Assembly (NCBI GenBank): GCA_003221695.1
Contig: QHSX01000048.1
Coordinates: 1 to 64,000, forward strand
Origin: Candidatus Rokuibacteriota bacterium
GTDB lineage: Bacteria > Methylomirabilota > Methylomirabilia > Rokubacteriales > CSP1-6
Direction of reading: 5' to 3'
Length of the DNA: 64,000 nucleotides
Every line of letters starts with the position of its first letter. Positions within the stretch are counted from its first letter, which is position 1. The notes under the pieces are model-generated. The model made no database searches. It saw only the letters and a program-made list of their open reading frames with translations, and was not told the origin of the DNA. Made by a program: the position numbers and the translations under genes. Positions 42,220 through 51,015 of this stretch are shown here, piece after piece.

Positions 42220-43005
42220 TCACGCCCAGACGAGGTCGAAGAGGCGGCAGGCGTTGGTCGACAGATGGTGCATCACGTCGTCGGCAGGCATCTGCTTGAG
42301 CTTTGCGATCTCCTCGGCGACGCGGCTCGCGAACCACGGCCCGGAGGGCAGCCCCTCGAACTCACCGCCGTACTTCCACGGCGCGTCGCTCTCCACCAGC
42401 AGCGAGTCGAGCGGCACCCGCGCCACCATCTCGCGGTCGCGCTCCCGGTAGACCACCTCCGGCGTCACCGAGACGTAGTAGCCCGCTTCCACGATGGTCC
42501 GCGTCACCTCCGGCGGCGCCTTGTGCCAGTGGAAGACGGCGCGCTCGATCCCGTGCGCCTTGAGCGCCTCGAGCGCGCCGACCGCAGCCCCGTGCGGCGC
42601 GTGGAGCGCCACCGGGAGGTCCCAGCGGGACGCGAGCCGGAGGAGGCGGTCGAGGCGGGCGCGGCCGCGCGCCATGAGCGTGGCGGCGTCGGCTCTGCCC
42701 TCGAGCGAGTACCACGGGAGCCCTACCTCGCCGAGCCCGACGATCCGCGAGTGGTGGACGGCGAGCTGGGCGGCCACCAGGTCGAGGTCCTCGTCGGTGA
42801 GCTGCGTCCAGTCGGGGTGGAAGCCGAGACACGCCCAGACGGACTTGGGCGCCGCGCCCGCGGCCGCGAGCGCGTGCGCGTTCGTCTCCGCGTCGCACCC
42901 CACGGCGATCACGCCCCACACGTCGTGCGTGAGCGCCGTCCGCAGCGTTTCGCGGAGATCGGCGAACGCGGGATCGTCCAGGTGACAGTGGGTGTCGATG
43001 ATCAT
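42220..43005 (-). CDS. TatD-family metal-dependent hydrolase
   Basis: A 261-residue TIM-barrel hydrolase with IDTHCHLDD, GLGEVGLPWY, VALHAPHG and VESDAPW, the TatD metal-binding set. TatD proteins are metal-dependent nucleases or deoxyribonuclease-like phosphodiesterases. This is a divergent member, since the usual GEIGLD is GEVGLP. I chose the ATG at 43005, just before the first motif. The much longer frame upstream is antisense noise over the TldE gene. It lies 24 bp after the TldE gene. Confidence 0.85.
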   Translation of the reverse strand: MIIDTHCHLDDPAFADLRETLRTALTHDVWGVIAVGCDAETNAHALAAAGAAPKSVWACLGFHPDWTQLTDEDLDLVAAQLAVHHSRIVGLGEVGLPWYSLEGRADAATLMARGRARLDRLLRLASRWDLPVALHAPHGAAVGALEALKAHGIERAVFHWHKAPPEVTRTIVEAGYYVSVTPEVVYRERDREMVARVPLDSLLVESDAPWKYGGEFEGLPSGPWFASRVAEEIAKLKQMPADDVMHHLSTNACRLFDLVWA

Positions 43006-43028
43006 CGCCGAGAGTCCCCCGTCGGTCT

Positions 43029-44363
43029 CTAGTTCCCCGCCACCACCATCCGGCCGATCATGAGCGTCGGCGCCGCGGTCCGGTCGCGCAGCACCAGGTC
43101 CGCGCCGATTCCCTCCACCGCCTGGAACATCTCGAGGAGGTTCCCTGCCACGGTGACCTCCTCGACCGGATACGTGAGTTCGCCGTTCTCGATCCACAAA
43201 CCGACCGCGCCGCGCGAGTAATCGCCCGTCACGCCGTTGACTCCGAACCCGATCAGCTCCGTCACGTACAGCCCACGCCGGACGGACCCGATCAGCTCCG
43301 ACGGCGTCGCGCGGCCCGGCAGGAGCATCAGGTTCGACGTGGACACCGAGACGCCATTCCCGTCGCGCGCGGCGTGGTGGGTCGACGCCATCCCGAGCTT
43401 GCGGGCGCTGTAGGTGTCGAGCAGGTACGACCCGAGGACGCCCTCGCGCACCAACACCGTGCGCGCGGTCGGGAGCCCTTCGCCGTCGAACGGGCGCGAG
43501 CCGAGGCCGGCGGGGATCAGCGCATCGTCGACGATCGTCACCGCCGGCGCCGCGATCTTCGTCCCGAGACGGTCGAGGAGGAACGACGCGCGCCGGTAGA
43601 GGCTCGGGCCACTCGCCGCCCCGGCGAGCGAGCGCAGGAGGCTCGCCGCCGTCTCCGGATCGAAGACGACCGGCACCTCGGCGGTCTTGACCTTGCGGGC
43701 GCCGAGCCGCCTGACGGCACGCGCCGCGGCCGTGCGGCCGACGGCGGCCGGATCTTCGATCCCTCCGCGCTTGCGCGCGGTCGAGTACCAGGAGTCGCGC
43801 TGCATCTGGCCGTTCCGGGTGGCGACGGGCGAGACGCTGATCCCGAAAGTCGTCGTCGTGTAGCCCCGGGCGAAGCCCTGCGAGGTGGCGTAAACGTAAC
43901 GCGCGCGGCGGTCGTAGTACTCGGCGCCCTCGGAGTTGGTGATTGAGGGGTCGCTCTCGAGGGCCGCAGCCTCGCACCGCCGGGCGACCTCGATCTTCGC
44001 CTCGGGTGTCTCCTCCGGGCTCGTGTCCGCGAGGTCGAGGTCCGGCACACCCTTGATCAGGTCCGCCGGATCGGGGAGGCCGGCGTGCGGGTCGTCGGCC
44101 GTGACATTCGCGAGCGAGGTCGCCTCGTCGACGACACGCGCGAGGGACTCGCGCGAGAGGTCCGACGTCGACGCGGCCGCGGACGCGCGGCCGGCGAAGA
44201 CGCGGAGGGACAGCCGCGCGTCACGCGCGTGGGTGACCGTCTCGAGGTCGCCGAGCCGGACGGAGGCACTGAAGGCGCTGTCTTCGACGAGGTACCCGTC
44301 CGCCTCCGTCGCGCCCTGGGCGACCGCCCTCGCGAGGACGCTGACCAGAAGGTCCATGTTCAT
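43029..44363 (-). CDS. TldE/PmbA-family protein (second pair)
   Basis: A 444-residue TldE/PmbA-like protein of usual family length without the H-E-x-x-x-H motif. The pattern ARKRGGIEDPAAVGRTAAARAVRRLGARKV and the ending GVTGDYSRGAVGLWIENGELTYPV are classic PmbA features, closer to the E. coli protein than the first pair. With TldD it forms a heterodimeric peptidase. The two genes are 123 bp apart here, not overlapping as in the first pair. Confidence 0.9.
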   Translation of the reverse strand: MNMDLLVSVLARAVAQGATEADGYLVEDSAFSASVRLGDLETVTHARDARLSLRVFAGRASAAASTSDLSRESLARVVDEATSLANVTADDPHAGLPDPADLIKGVPDLDLADTSPEETPEAKIEVARRCEAAALESDPSITNSEGAEYYDRRARYVYATSQGFARGYTTTTFGISVSPVATRNGQMQRDSWYSTARKRGGIEDPAAVGRTAAARAVRRLGARKVKTAEVPVVFDPETAASLLRSLAGAASGPSLYRRASFLLDRLGTKIAAPAVTIVDDALIPAGLGSRPFDGEGLPTARTVLVREGVLGSYLLDTYSARKLGMASTHHAARDGNGVSVSTSNLMLLPGRATPSELIGSVRRGLYVTELIGFGVNGVTGDYSRGAVGLWIENGELTYPVEEVTVAGNLLEMFQAVEGIGADLVLRDRTAAPTLMIGRMVVAGN

Positions 44364-44486
44364 TGGAACGAGGGCCCCGGGGCCGGCGCACTCCGTGGGT
44401 GGCGTGCTGTGGGCACGCGGCGGCTCCGTCCGACAAGGTGCGACCCGGCTCCGTTCCTCATGCCGCTATCCATTCCAGGGGCGGCG
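44364..44486. other. Spacer between tldD and tldE
   Basis: 123 bp with GC palindromes (GGCCCCGGGGCC near 44376 and GCCGCCGCGTGCC). No separate gene, terminator T tract or promoter is evident. Confidence 0.3.
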
Positions 44487-45935
44487 TCATACCGCGGTGC
44501 CGCCGACGGTCAAGTCGTCGATGCGGATCGTCGGGAGCCCCACACCCACCGGGACCGACTGACCCTCCTTACCGCAGGTGCCCACGCCCTCGTCGAGCTT
44601 GAGGTCGCGGCCGACGCGCGAGATGCGGCTCAGCGCCTCGGGGCCGTTGCCGATCAGCGTCGCGCCCTTGACCGGCACCGTCACGCGCCCGTCCTCGACG
44701 AGATACGCCTCGCTCGCCGAGAAGACGAACTTCCCGTTGGTGATGTCCACCTGGCCGCCGCCGAAGCTCACCGCGTAGAGCCCACGCTTGACCGACCTGA
44801 TGATGTCCTCCGGGTCGTCCTCGCCCGCCGGCATGAACGTGTTGGTCATACGGGGCATCGGGGGGTATGCGTAGGACTCCCGCCGTCCATTGCCCGTCGC
44901 GACCATCCCCATGAGGCGGGCGTTCAGGCGGTCCTGCATATACCCGACGAGGACGCCCTTTTCGATCAGCACCGTCCGCCCCGTCGGCGTCCCCTCGTCG
45001 TCGACGTTGAGCGAGCCGCGACGGTTCGGGATCGTGCCGTCGTCGATCACGGTCACGAGCTCGGAGGCCACCTTCTGGCCCATCCGGCCCGCGAACGCCG
45101 ACGTTCCCTTGCGGTTGAAGTCGCCCTCGAGCCCGTGGCCGACCGCCTCGTGGAGCAGGATGCCCGGCCAGCCCGGCCCGAGCACGACGGTCATCGTGCC
45201 GGCCGGAGCGTCCACGGCACGGAGCTTGAGGACGGCCTGGCGCGCCGCCTCCCGCGCGAACCGGCGCCAGCGCTCGTCCTCGAGAAAGAAGTCGAACGCG
45301 ACGCGGCCGCCACCGCCGTAGGTGCCGATCTCGCGTCGGCCGCGCTCCTCGGCGATCGCGGTCACGTTGAGTCGCGTCAGCGGCCGGACGTCGCCGACCG
45401 TCCAGCCCGAGGCCGTCGCGATCAGCGTCACGACCTCCTCGCCCGTGAGCGACGCGATCACCTGCGTGACGCGCGGATCGGCGGCCCGTACCGCGCCGTC
45501 CACCTTTCGCAGGAGCTCGAGCTTCTTCGCGAGGTCGGTCTCGAACGGCGGCTCCGCAAGCGTGTAGAGGTCGTGCGGCCGGCCGCGAGACGGAACGGCG
45601 ACGACGCCCGAGGTGGACGCGCGATCGGCGATCGCGCGCGCCTGGCGCGCCGCCTCCTCCAGATTCTGGAGCGAGATGTCATCGGTGTGGGCGTAGCCGG
45701 TGCGCGTTCCGGAAAGGGCCCGGACCCCCGCCCCTTGACTCACGTGGCGGGAGGCTTTTTTCACTGCTCCATCCTCGAGTTGGAGCTCTTCGTTCACACG
45801 GTACTCGAGGTAGACATCGGCGTCGTCAGCGCGTGCGAGCAGGTTTCCGCCGAGGACACGCGCGAGGAGGCTTTCCGTGAGGTTGAAGCGGTCGGCGAAG
45901 AAGCTCTCGGGGCGCGTGCGTGCAAGCTCAGTCAT
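44487..45935 (-). CDS. tldD: TldD-family metalloprotease (second pair)
   Basis: A 482-residue TldD of normal length with the zinc motif HEAVGHGLEGDFNRKGTS (about residue 258), and the preceding PGWPGILL, as in E. coli TldD. The C-terminal VDITNGKFVFSASEAYLVEDG motif is also present. It forms the active subunit of the TldD/TldE peptidase, which removes leader peptides or degrades unfolded peptides. It is the first gene of a same-strand run continuing with TldE, TatD and an amidohydrolase. Confidence 0.93.
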   Translation of the reverse strand: MTELARTRPESFFADRFNLTESLLARVLGGNLLARADDADVYLEYRVNEELQLEDGAVKKASRHVSQGAGVRALSGTRTGYAHTDDISLQNLEEAARQARAIADRASTSGVVAVPSRGRPHDLYTLAEPPFETDLAKKLELLRKVDGAVRAADPRVTQVIASLTGEEVVTLIATASGWTVGDVRPLTRLNVTAIAEERGRREIGTYGGGGRVAFDFFLEDERWRRFAREAARQAVLKLRAVDAPAGTMTVVLGPGWPGILLHEAVGHGLEGDFNRKGTSAFAGRMGQKVASELVTVIDDGTIPNRRGSLNVDDEGTPTGRTVLIEKGVLVGYMQDRLNARLMGMVATGNGRRESYAYPPMPRMTNTFMPAGEDDPEDIIRSVKRGLYAVSFGGGQVDITNGKFVFSASEAYLVEDGRVTVPVKGATLIGNGPEALSRISRVGRDLKLDEGVGTCGKEGQSVPVGVGLPTIRIDDLTVGGTAV

Positions 45936-46050
45936 TCGTCACTCGGCTCCGTCGGCAGTTAGAGAGGGCTCCAATCCTATCGTGGGCGTGCGCCTACCCC
46001 AAGCTTTTCCGCTGTCTCAATCTGTCTCAATTGTATCCAACGCGTCCACC

Positions 46051-46854
46051 CTAGCGGCGGGCCTGAAATCCCTGGATTATCTCGTGGATTCGTCTGAGAC
46101 CGACCATCAGCGATGGTCCCGGCGACAGGATGTCGGCGCCCTCGATCGCGTGGATCTCGCCCGCCTTCACCGCCGTGATCCGCTCCCAGCCCGCGCGGCC
46201 CGCGATGGAGCCCGTGTCGACGGGCTTGCCACACCACGACGCCAGGATGATCTCGGGATCCCGCTCGATCACCGCCTCCGGCGAGACGATCCGGCCCTGG
46301 GCCCCCGGCTCCGCGCGGAGCGCGGAAAAGACGTCGCGGCCACCGGCGATCTCGATCAGCTCGGAGACCCAGCGGATGCCCGCGATGAGCGGGTCGTGCC
46401 ACTCCTCGAAGTAGACGCGCGGGCGGTCGGGCCACACCGACGAGTACTCGCGGATCTGGTTCACTTCGTCACGCATGTCCTGGATCAGGGCACGCGCCCC
46501 GGCCTCGCAGCCGAGCGTGCCGCCGATGAGGAGCACGGCGCGCAGCACGTCGTCGACGGAGCGCGGGTTCGTGCAGAGCACCGTGATCCCGCTGCCGATC
46601 AGGTCGCGGACCACATCCTTCTGGAGGTCGGAGAACGCGAGCACCAGATCGGGCTCGAGCGCCAGGATCTTGTCGAGCCTGAACGTGGTGAAGCCCCCGA
46701 CAGGTACCTTCTCACGCACGGCCTCCGGCCGGCGCGCCGTGCCCGGGACGCCGACCACCCGGTCGCCGGCGCCCACGAGGTAGGCGATCTCCGCGGTGTC
46801 GGCCGTGAGGCAGACGATCCGCTGGGGGAACGCGATCGACGTCCTGCCGTACAC
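46051..46854 (-). CDS. BtuF-like periplasmic-binding-fold protein (cobalamin-binding)
   Basis: A 267-residue class III substrate-binding protein of the BtuF/FecB/FepB type: RIVCLTADTAEIAYLVGAGDRVVGV, KILALEPDLVLAF, IREYSSVW, GIRWVSELIEIAGGRDVF and the C-terminal IIQGFQ. Proteins of this sort bind cobalamin or haem-like ligands. No signal peptide or lipobox is visible and no permease is adjacent, so an orphan or even cytoplasmic protein is possible. GTG 46854 follows the M20 gene by 5 bp with GAGGG upstream. The long extension before it overlaps the peptidase and is rejected. Confidence 0.8.
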   Translation of the reverse strand: MYGRTSIAFPQRIVCLTADTAEIAYLVGAGDRVVGVPGTARRPEAVREKVPVGGFTTFRLDKILALEPDLVLAFSDLQKDVVRDLIGSGITVLCTNPRSVDDVLRAVLLIGGTLGCEAGARALIQDMRDEVNQIREYSSVWPDRPRVYFEEWHDPLIAGIRWVSELIEIAGGRDVFSALRAEPGAQGRIVSPEAVIERDPEIILASWCGKPVDTGSIAGRAGWERITAVKAGEIHAIEGADILSPGPSLMVGLRRIHEIIQGFQARR

Positions 46855-46859
46855 GGAGG

Positions 46860-48188
46860 CTAGCCCTCGTACGTCTCGCGCTTCGCGAGGCCGCGCTGGA
46901 ACGCGAGGTACTGCTGGCGCGTCATGGGCGGCGTGGCCCGGGCCAGGACCTCGCGCGCACCGGTCGCGCCCTCCCAGAGGAGGTCCACCGCCATCGCCGC
47001 GAGCGCCTTCGCGGGGACGAGGTACGCGAGCGGCTTGTCGACGATCGCGTAGTCCGCCCCGTGACCGGTGCCGCGGGCGCCGCCGACGTACGGATGGAGG
47101 ACGGGCATCACCATGGAGAGGTCGCCCATGTCGGTGGAACCCGTCCGGTGGCCGATCTGGCGATAGTGCTCCTCGCCGACGAGGGCCGTCGCGTTCTCTT
47201 TGAACGCGCGCGCCATGGTCGCGTCGCACGTCATCGGCATGTAGCCGGGGAGCGTCTCGATCTCGACCGTGGCGCCGAGCGCCAGCGCACCGGCGCGGAG
47301 CGCGCGGTCCACCTTCCGGTTGGCGTCCTGGATCGCCTCGACGGTCTTGCCACGCACGTACGTTTCGATCCGCACCTCACCCGGGATCACGTTCACCTGC
47401 GAGCCCCCGTGGGTGATGATAGGGTGCACGCGGATCGTGTCCTCGTCCCTGAAGGTCTCGCGGATCGCGTTGATCGCCGCGAGACCGATCTGGGCCGCGT
47501 AGAGCGCGTTGATCCCGAGATGCGGTGCGCCGCCCGCGTGAGCGGCGCGCCCGAGATAGCGCACGGTCTTCACGATGCAGCCGTTGTTGGACCCGGGCAC
47601 CCCGGCCTTGCCGTCCTCCGGCCGCGAGGTCGCGTGGATCATCATCGCGAGGTCGACGTCGTCGAAGTGGCCGAGCCGCAAGAGCTCGGGCTTGCCGCCG
47701 AGGAACTCCAGCTTCCCCGCACGCGCCTGGTTCACCCGCCATTCGATGTCGCCGTACTCCTCCGCCGGAACGGCGAAGAAGGCGACGCGCCCGGCGAGCC
47801 GATCGAGCGCCCCGGCGTTGATGAGCCCCATCGCCGCCCCCAGCATCGCCGCGATCTGGGCGTTGTGGCCGCAGGCGTGCGCGGCGCCTGTCTGGGGATC
47901 ACTCTCGGGGTGCCCCGCCACGACCAGCGCGTCCAGCTCGCCGAGCACTGCGAAGGTCGGCCCGGAGCCCGCCCGCCCCTCCGCGTCGGCGCGGACGCCC
48001 GTTAGCGCGAGCCCCGCGCGCGGCGCCAGGCCGAGCGTCTTGAACGTCTCCTCGACGAGCCGCGCCGTCTTGACCTCTTTGAAGCCGAGCTCGGGGTGAC
48101 GCCGGATCTGCTCCCCGAGCCCGATGATCTCCGTGCCACGCCGGTCGATCGCCTCCCACACCCGCCGCTTCAGCTCGTCTTTCGTCAT
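46860..48188 (-). CDS. M20 family amidohydrolase (AbgB-like)
   Basis: A 442-residue M20/M20D-type zinc hydrolase. Metal ligands lie in HACGHN (about residue 107) and AEEYGD (about residue 144), with the proximal GSTDMGDLS. A dimerisation insertion runs over about residues 200-310. This is close to p-aminobenzoyl-glutamate hydrolase subunit B and related amidohydrolases that split N-acyl amino acids. Cytoplasmic. It is followed at 5 bp by the BtuF-like gene. A GC-rich repeat element starts about 20 bp upstream of its ATG. Confidence 0.88.
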   Translation of the reverse strand: MTKDELKRRVWEAIDRRGTEIIGLGEQIRRHPELGFKEVKTARLVEETFKTLGLAPRAGLALTGVRADAEGRAGSGPTFAVLGELDALVVAGHPESDPQTGAAHACGHNAQIAAMLGAAMGLINAGALDRLAGRVAFFAVPAEEYGDIEWRVNQARAGKLEFLGGKPELLRLGHFDDVDLAMMIHATSRPEDGKAGVPGSNNGCIVKTVRYLGRAAHAGGAPHLGINALYAAQIGLAAINAIRETFRDEDTIRVHPIITHGGSQVNVIPGEVRIETYVRGKTVEAIQDANRKVDRALRAGALALGATVEIETLPGYMPMTCDATMARAFKENATALVGEEHYRQIGHRTGSTDMGDLSMVMPVLHPYVGGARGTGHGADYAIVDKPLAYLVPAKALAAMAVDLLWEGATGAREVLARATPPMTRQQYLAFQRGLAKRETYEG

Positions 48189-48208
48189 CGACGTTCCCCG
48201 TTCATAGG

Positions 48209-48302
48209 CTCGCCTCGCACGGCGGGGCCCCGATCACAGACTCGCCTCGCCTTCGGCCGCGGCTCGCAATGCGGCCCCACGACATGCTGCGGCTCGCACG
48301 GC
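48209..48302. repeat. Dispersed GC-rich repeat element, copy A
   Basis: This contains TTCAT, CGCCTCGCACGG, GGGGCCCC, ACAGACTCGCCTCGCC, CGGCTCGC and CCCCACGAC-TGCTGCGGCTCGCACG strings. All of them recur near 56521-56712. Both copies lie directly upstream of minus-strand start codons (48188 and 56525). Not coding in any convincing frame. Confidence 0.55.
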
Positions 48303-48379
48303 CACTCTTCCGCACCGTCTCGAAGGCCGCTCGACATTCTACTGCCACGCGACCGCCTGCGCCGGCATACTGGGGGGCC

Positions 48380-49252
48380 ATGGACTACCACCACGTGATG
48401 GAAGCCGCCGGCGTCGTGGTCTTCGGCCTGGTCTTTTACTCGTACACCTTCCGGTGGTTCCGCCCAAAGGGGCGGTTCGACCGGCGATGGCGGCCCGTCA
48501 TCACCGGCCTGGCGTTCGGCGTCCTGGCCCTTGTGCTCATGATCGCCCGCATCCGGGTCCACGAGGATTTGTTCATCGACGCGCGTGTCGTGCCCATCGC
48601 GCTCATCACGCTCATCGAGGGCTGGTGGGCCGGGCTCCTCGCCGCGATCGTGGCTTCCGCCTACCGCGGCTGGCTGGGCGGGACAGGCGCGGTGGCTGGC
48701 GTCGCCGGGATCCTGGTCACCGTGGCGGCGGCCGCGCTGGTGCGCGGGTGGGCACAGCGCGCGGGCCGCCTGCGCGCCTATCACGCGCTCGTGCTGAGCG
48801 GCGCCGTGTTCGTCGTCACCTTCCTCTCGTTCCTCCTCCTGGGATCGCGCGGGCTCACGCTCTTCGAGCCACTCGCGCTGCCGTTCCTGGTGATGTGCGT
48901 CGTCGGGCTCGTCTTCGGCGCGTTCCTGTTCCGCGATATCGTCGAGAGCCAGACCGCGGAGAGCGCGCGCCGCGACGCCGCCGAGCTCCGCGCCGTCACC
49001 TCGCTCGCCCGGGCGGCGGCGCACGAGATCAACAACCCCCTCATGATCGTCACGGGCGGGCTCGCCATCCTCGCCAAGCGCCTGACGCCCGACAGCGAGG
49101 AGGCCCAGTGGGCGGAGCGCGCGAGGGGGGGCGCGGAACGGATCCGGGAGATCGTGGCCCGCATGAACGAGATCACCCAGGTGCGCGAGGCGCCGGAGCA
49201 GGGCCAGCTTCCGCCGATGCTCGACATCCGGAAGTCGAGCGAGCCGCGCTGA
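48380..49252 (+). CDS. Membrane sensor with HisKA-like domain but no ATPase domain
   Basis: A 290-residue protein. The N-terminal 190 residues form about five membrane segments of the 5TM-LytS type (DLFIDARVVPIALITLIEGWWAG). A helical region follows with a histidine-kinase H-box AAAHEINNPLMIV (about residue 215), and then the second dimerisation helix (residues 235-265). The chain stops about 30 residues later, so the HATPase domain with N, G1 and G2 boxes is missing. It may be phosphorylated in trans, be a truncated kinase, or act as a membrane dimerisation protein. A CATACT box lies 8 nt before the ATG. Confidence 0.8.
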   Translation: MDYHHVMEAAGVVVFGLVFYSYTFRWFRPKGRFDRRWRPVITGLAFGVLALVLMIARIRVHEDLFIDARVVPIALITLIEGWWAGLLAAIVASAYRGWLGGTGAVAGVAGILVTVAAAALVRGWAQRAGRLRAYHALVLSGAVFVVTFLSFLLLGSRGLTLFEPLALPFLVMCVVGLVFGAFLFRDIVESQTAESARRDAAELRAVTSLARAAAHEINNPLMIVTGGLAILAKRLTPDSEEAQWAERARGGAERIREIVARMNEITQVREAPEQGQLPPMLDIRKSSEPR

Positions 49253-49255
49253 ACA

Positions 49256-49274
49256 GTCGGAGGCTCCCTCCGAC
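49256..49274. terminator. Hairpin between convergent genes
   Basis: A perfect 8-bp stem GTCGGAGG/CCTCCGAC with loop CTC lies 3 bp after the kinase-like stop and 9 bp before the thiO stop. It has no T tract, so it may block RNA polymerase or protect 3' ends from both sides rather than act as a full intrinsic terminator. Confidence 0.55.
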
Positions 49275-49283
49275 ACGCCGGGC

Positions 49284-50390
49284 TCAGTGAGCGGTGGCGA
49301 ACCGGTCGGGCAAGAAGTCCCGCACGTCCATGTTCGGCTTGCCCCCGGTGATCCACGCCGTCATGAGCCGCGCGGTGATCGGCGCCAGCAGGATGCCGTT
49401 CCTGAAGTGCGCGGTGGCGACCCAGAGCCCGTCGACGCCGGGCCACGGCCCGAGCACCGGAAAGCCGTCGGGCACCCACGGGCGGAAGCCGTACCACGTG
49501 CGGGTGATGGCGAGGTCGCCGAGCGCAGGCACGAGCTCGAGCGCGGCGCGGAGGAGGCCGGCGATCGCGCCGGCCGTGACGGCGCCCTCGAAGCCGACGC
49601 GCTCGACCGTCGCGCCGACGAGGAGCTCGCCCGAGGGGCGCGGGACCAGGTAGACGTCCTCGGCGTGCACAACGTGGTGCAACACGGGCGGCACGTGGGT
49701 CAGCGCGAACATCTGGCCGCGCTTGGGCTCGACGGGCAACCGCCCCCCGAACGACCCGACCAGCTGCCCCGTCCACGCCCCGGCCGCGAGCAGCACCACG
49801 TCACCGTCCACGCGCTCACCGTCGGCGACGACGCCGCGCGCCCGTCCGGCCTCGACGACGACGCGCGAGACCGACAGACCAGAGCGGAGGAGCACGCCCG
49901 CGGCGACCGCGGCCCGGGCGTAGGCGGCGACGAGGCGCTGGTTATTGACCCAGTGATCGCCCCGCACGAACAGCGCGCCACGCACGTTCGTGGCGAGCGC
50001 GGGCTCGCGGTCGCGCACCTCCCTCGCGTCCCACGCCGCGATGCCGAACTCCTCGCCCGGGTGGCGCGCGGCCCGCGCCTCCGCGCGACGGATCTCCTCC
50101 GCCGTGAAGAGCGGGTAGATCGTGCCACGGGTGACGTGCTCGACGTCGATGCCGGTCCGCTCGCGTAGGTCCTTCGCCACCTGCGGAAAGAGGCGCCAGC
50201 TCGCGATCGCGAGCGTCTCGAACGACGACCGCGCCGTCTCGCCGAGAGGCACCAGCATCCCGGCGGCCGCACCTGACGCCTCCGCACCCGGCGTCGCGCG
50301 TTCGAGCAGCGTGACCGCGCAGCCCGTCCTCGCGAGCTCGTACGCCGTCGCGCAGCCGATGATCCCGCCGCCGACGACGACGATCTTCAC
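49284..50390 (-). CDS. thiO: Glycine oxidase ThiO
   Basis: A 368-residue FAD-dependent amine oxidase that converts glycine to iminoacetate (dehydroglycine), the C2-N unit of the thiazole ring, using O2. The N-terminal Rossmann motif is VVVGGGIIGCATAYELAR; GAAAGMLVPL and the C-terminal FRNGILLAPITA are typical of ThiO. Use of ThiO rather than ThiH implies an aerobic thiamine route. GTG 50390 is 1 nt after the ThiE stop. It is the last gene of the riboswitch-controlled operon. Confidence 0.9.
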   Translation of the reverse strand: MKIVVVGGGIIGCATAYELARTGCAVTLLERATPGAEASGAAAGMLVPLGETARSSFETLAIASWRLFPQVAKDLRERTGIDVEHVTRGTIYPLFTAEEIRRAEARAARHPGEEFGIAAWDAREVRDREPALATNVRGALFVRGDHWVNNQRLVAAYARAAVAAGVLLRSGLSVSRVVVEAGRARGVVADGERVDGDVVLLAAGAWTGQLVGSFGGRLPVEPKRGQMFALTHVPPVLHHVVHAEDVYLVPRPSGELLVGATVERVGFEGAVTAGAIAGLLRAALELVPALGDLAITRTWYGFRPWVPDGFPVLGPWPGVDGLWVATAHFRNGILLAPITARLMTAWITGGKPNMDVRDFLPDRFATAH

Positions 50391-50391
50391 T

Positions 50392-51015
50392 TCACGACGC
50401 CGCCAGCGCCTCCAGGAACCGCCGGGTCGCGTCGGCCGGCGAGTCCGCGGCGAGAATGGACGACACGACGGCGACGCCGCGCGCCCCGGCCGCGCGCACG
50501 TCACGCACGCGTGCGGGTGTGATCCCGCCGATCGCGACGACCGGCAAGCGGACGGCGGCCGCGACGCGCGCGAGCTTGTCGAGCCCCTGCGGCGGGCCAT
50601 ACATCCGCTTCGACGGGGTGTCGTAGACCGGGCCGAAGACGAGCCAGTCGGCCCCCTCGAGCTCCGCCTGGAGCGCGTCGGGGAGCGAGTGGACCGAGGC
50701 CCCGACGCGGAGCCGCTTGTCGGCGATCGCGCGGATGTCCTCGACGGTCAGGGACGTCGAGGTGCGCTGCACGCCGTCGGCGCCGACCGCCAGCGCCACG
50801 TCCACGCGGTCGTTCACGATCAGGAGCGCCCGGGTGTCGCGCGTGAGGCCGCGGATGCGGCGGCACAGAAAGGCCAGCTCCGCGGCGCCCAGATCCTTCT
50901 CCCGTACGTGCACGGCCGGCAGCCCGGCCGCGAGAGAGTCACCCACGACACTCACGAGCTCCCGGCCCCGCGTCTGGGTGCGGTCGGTGACGAGGGTGAG
51001 CCTCAGCTCGTCCAA
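50392..51015 (-). CDS. thiE: Thiamine phosphate synthase ThiE
   Basis: About 207 residues. It joins hydroxymethylpyrimidine diphosphate and thiazole phosphate (carboxylate). Motifs are [27 protein letters not shown] and AIGGIT, the pyrophosphate and Mg2+ site of ThiE. The start is unclear: TTG 51015 overlaps the ThiG stop, and CTG 51006 would lie across it. Either way translation is coupled to thiG. It lies between thiG and thiO. Confidence 0.88.
   Translation of the reverse strand: MDELRLTLVTDRTQTRGRELVSVVGDSLAAGLPAVHVREKDLGAAELAFLCRRIRGLTRDTRALLIVNDRVDVALAVGADGVQRTSTSLTVEDIRAIADKRLRVGASVHSLPDALQAELEGADWLVFGPVYDTPSKRMYGPPQGLDKLARVAAAVRLPVVAIGGITPARVRDVRAAGARGVAVVSSILAADSPADATRRFLEALAAS

Noticed and set aside
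49250-49274. TGA followed by a strong hairpin at the end of the kinase-like gene, considered as a third Sec codon
   Set aside because: The loop begins only 11 nt after the TGA, the frame beyond gives no recognisable ATPase domain, and it immediately overlaps thiO antisense.
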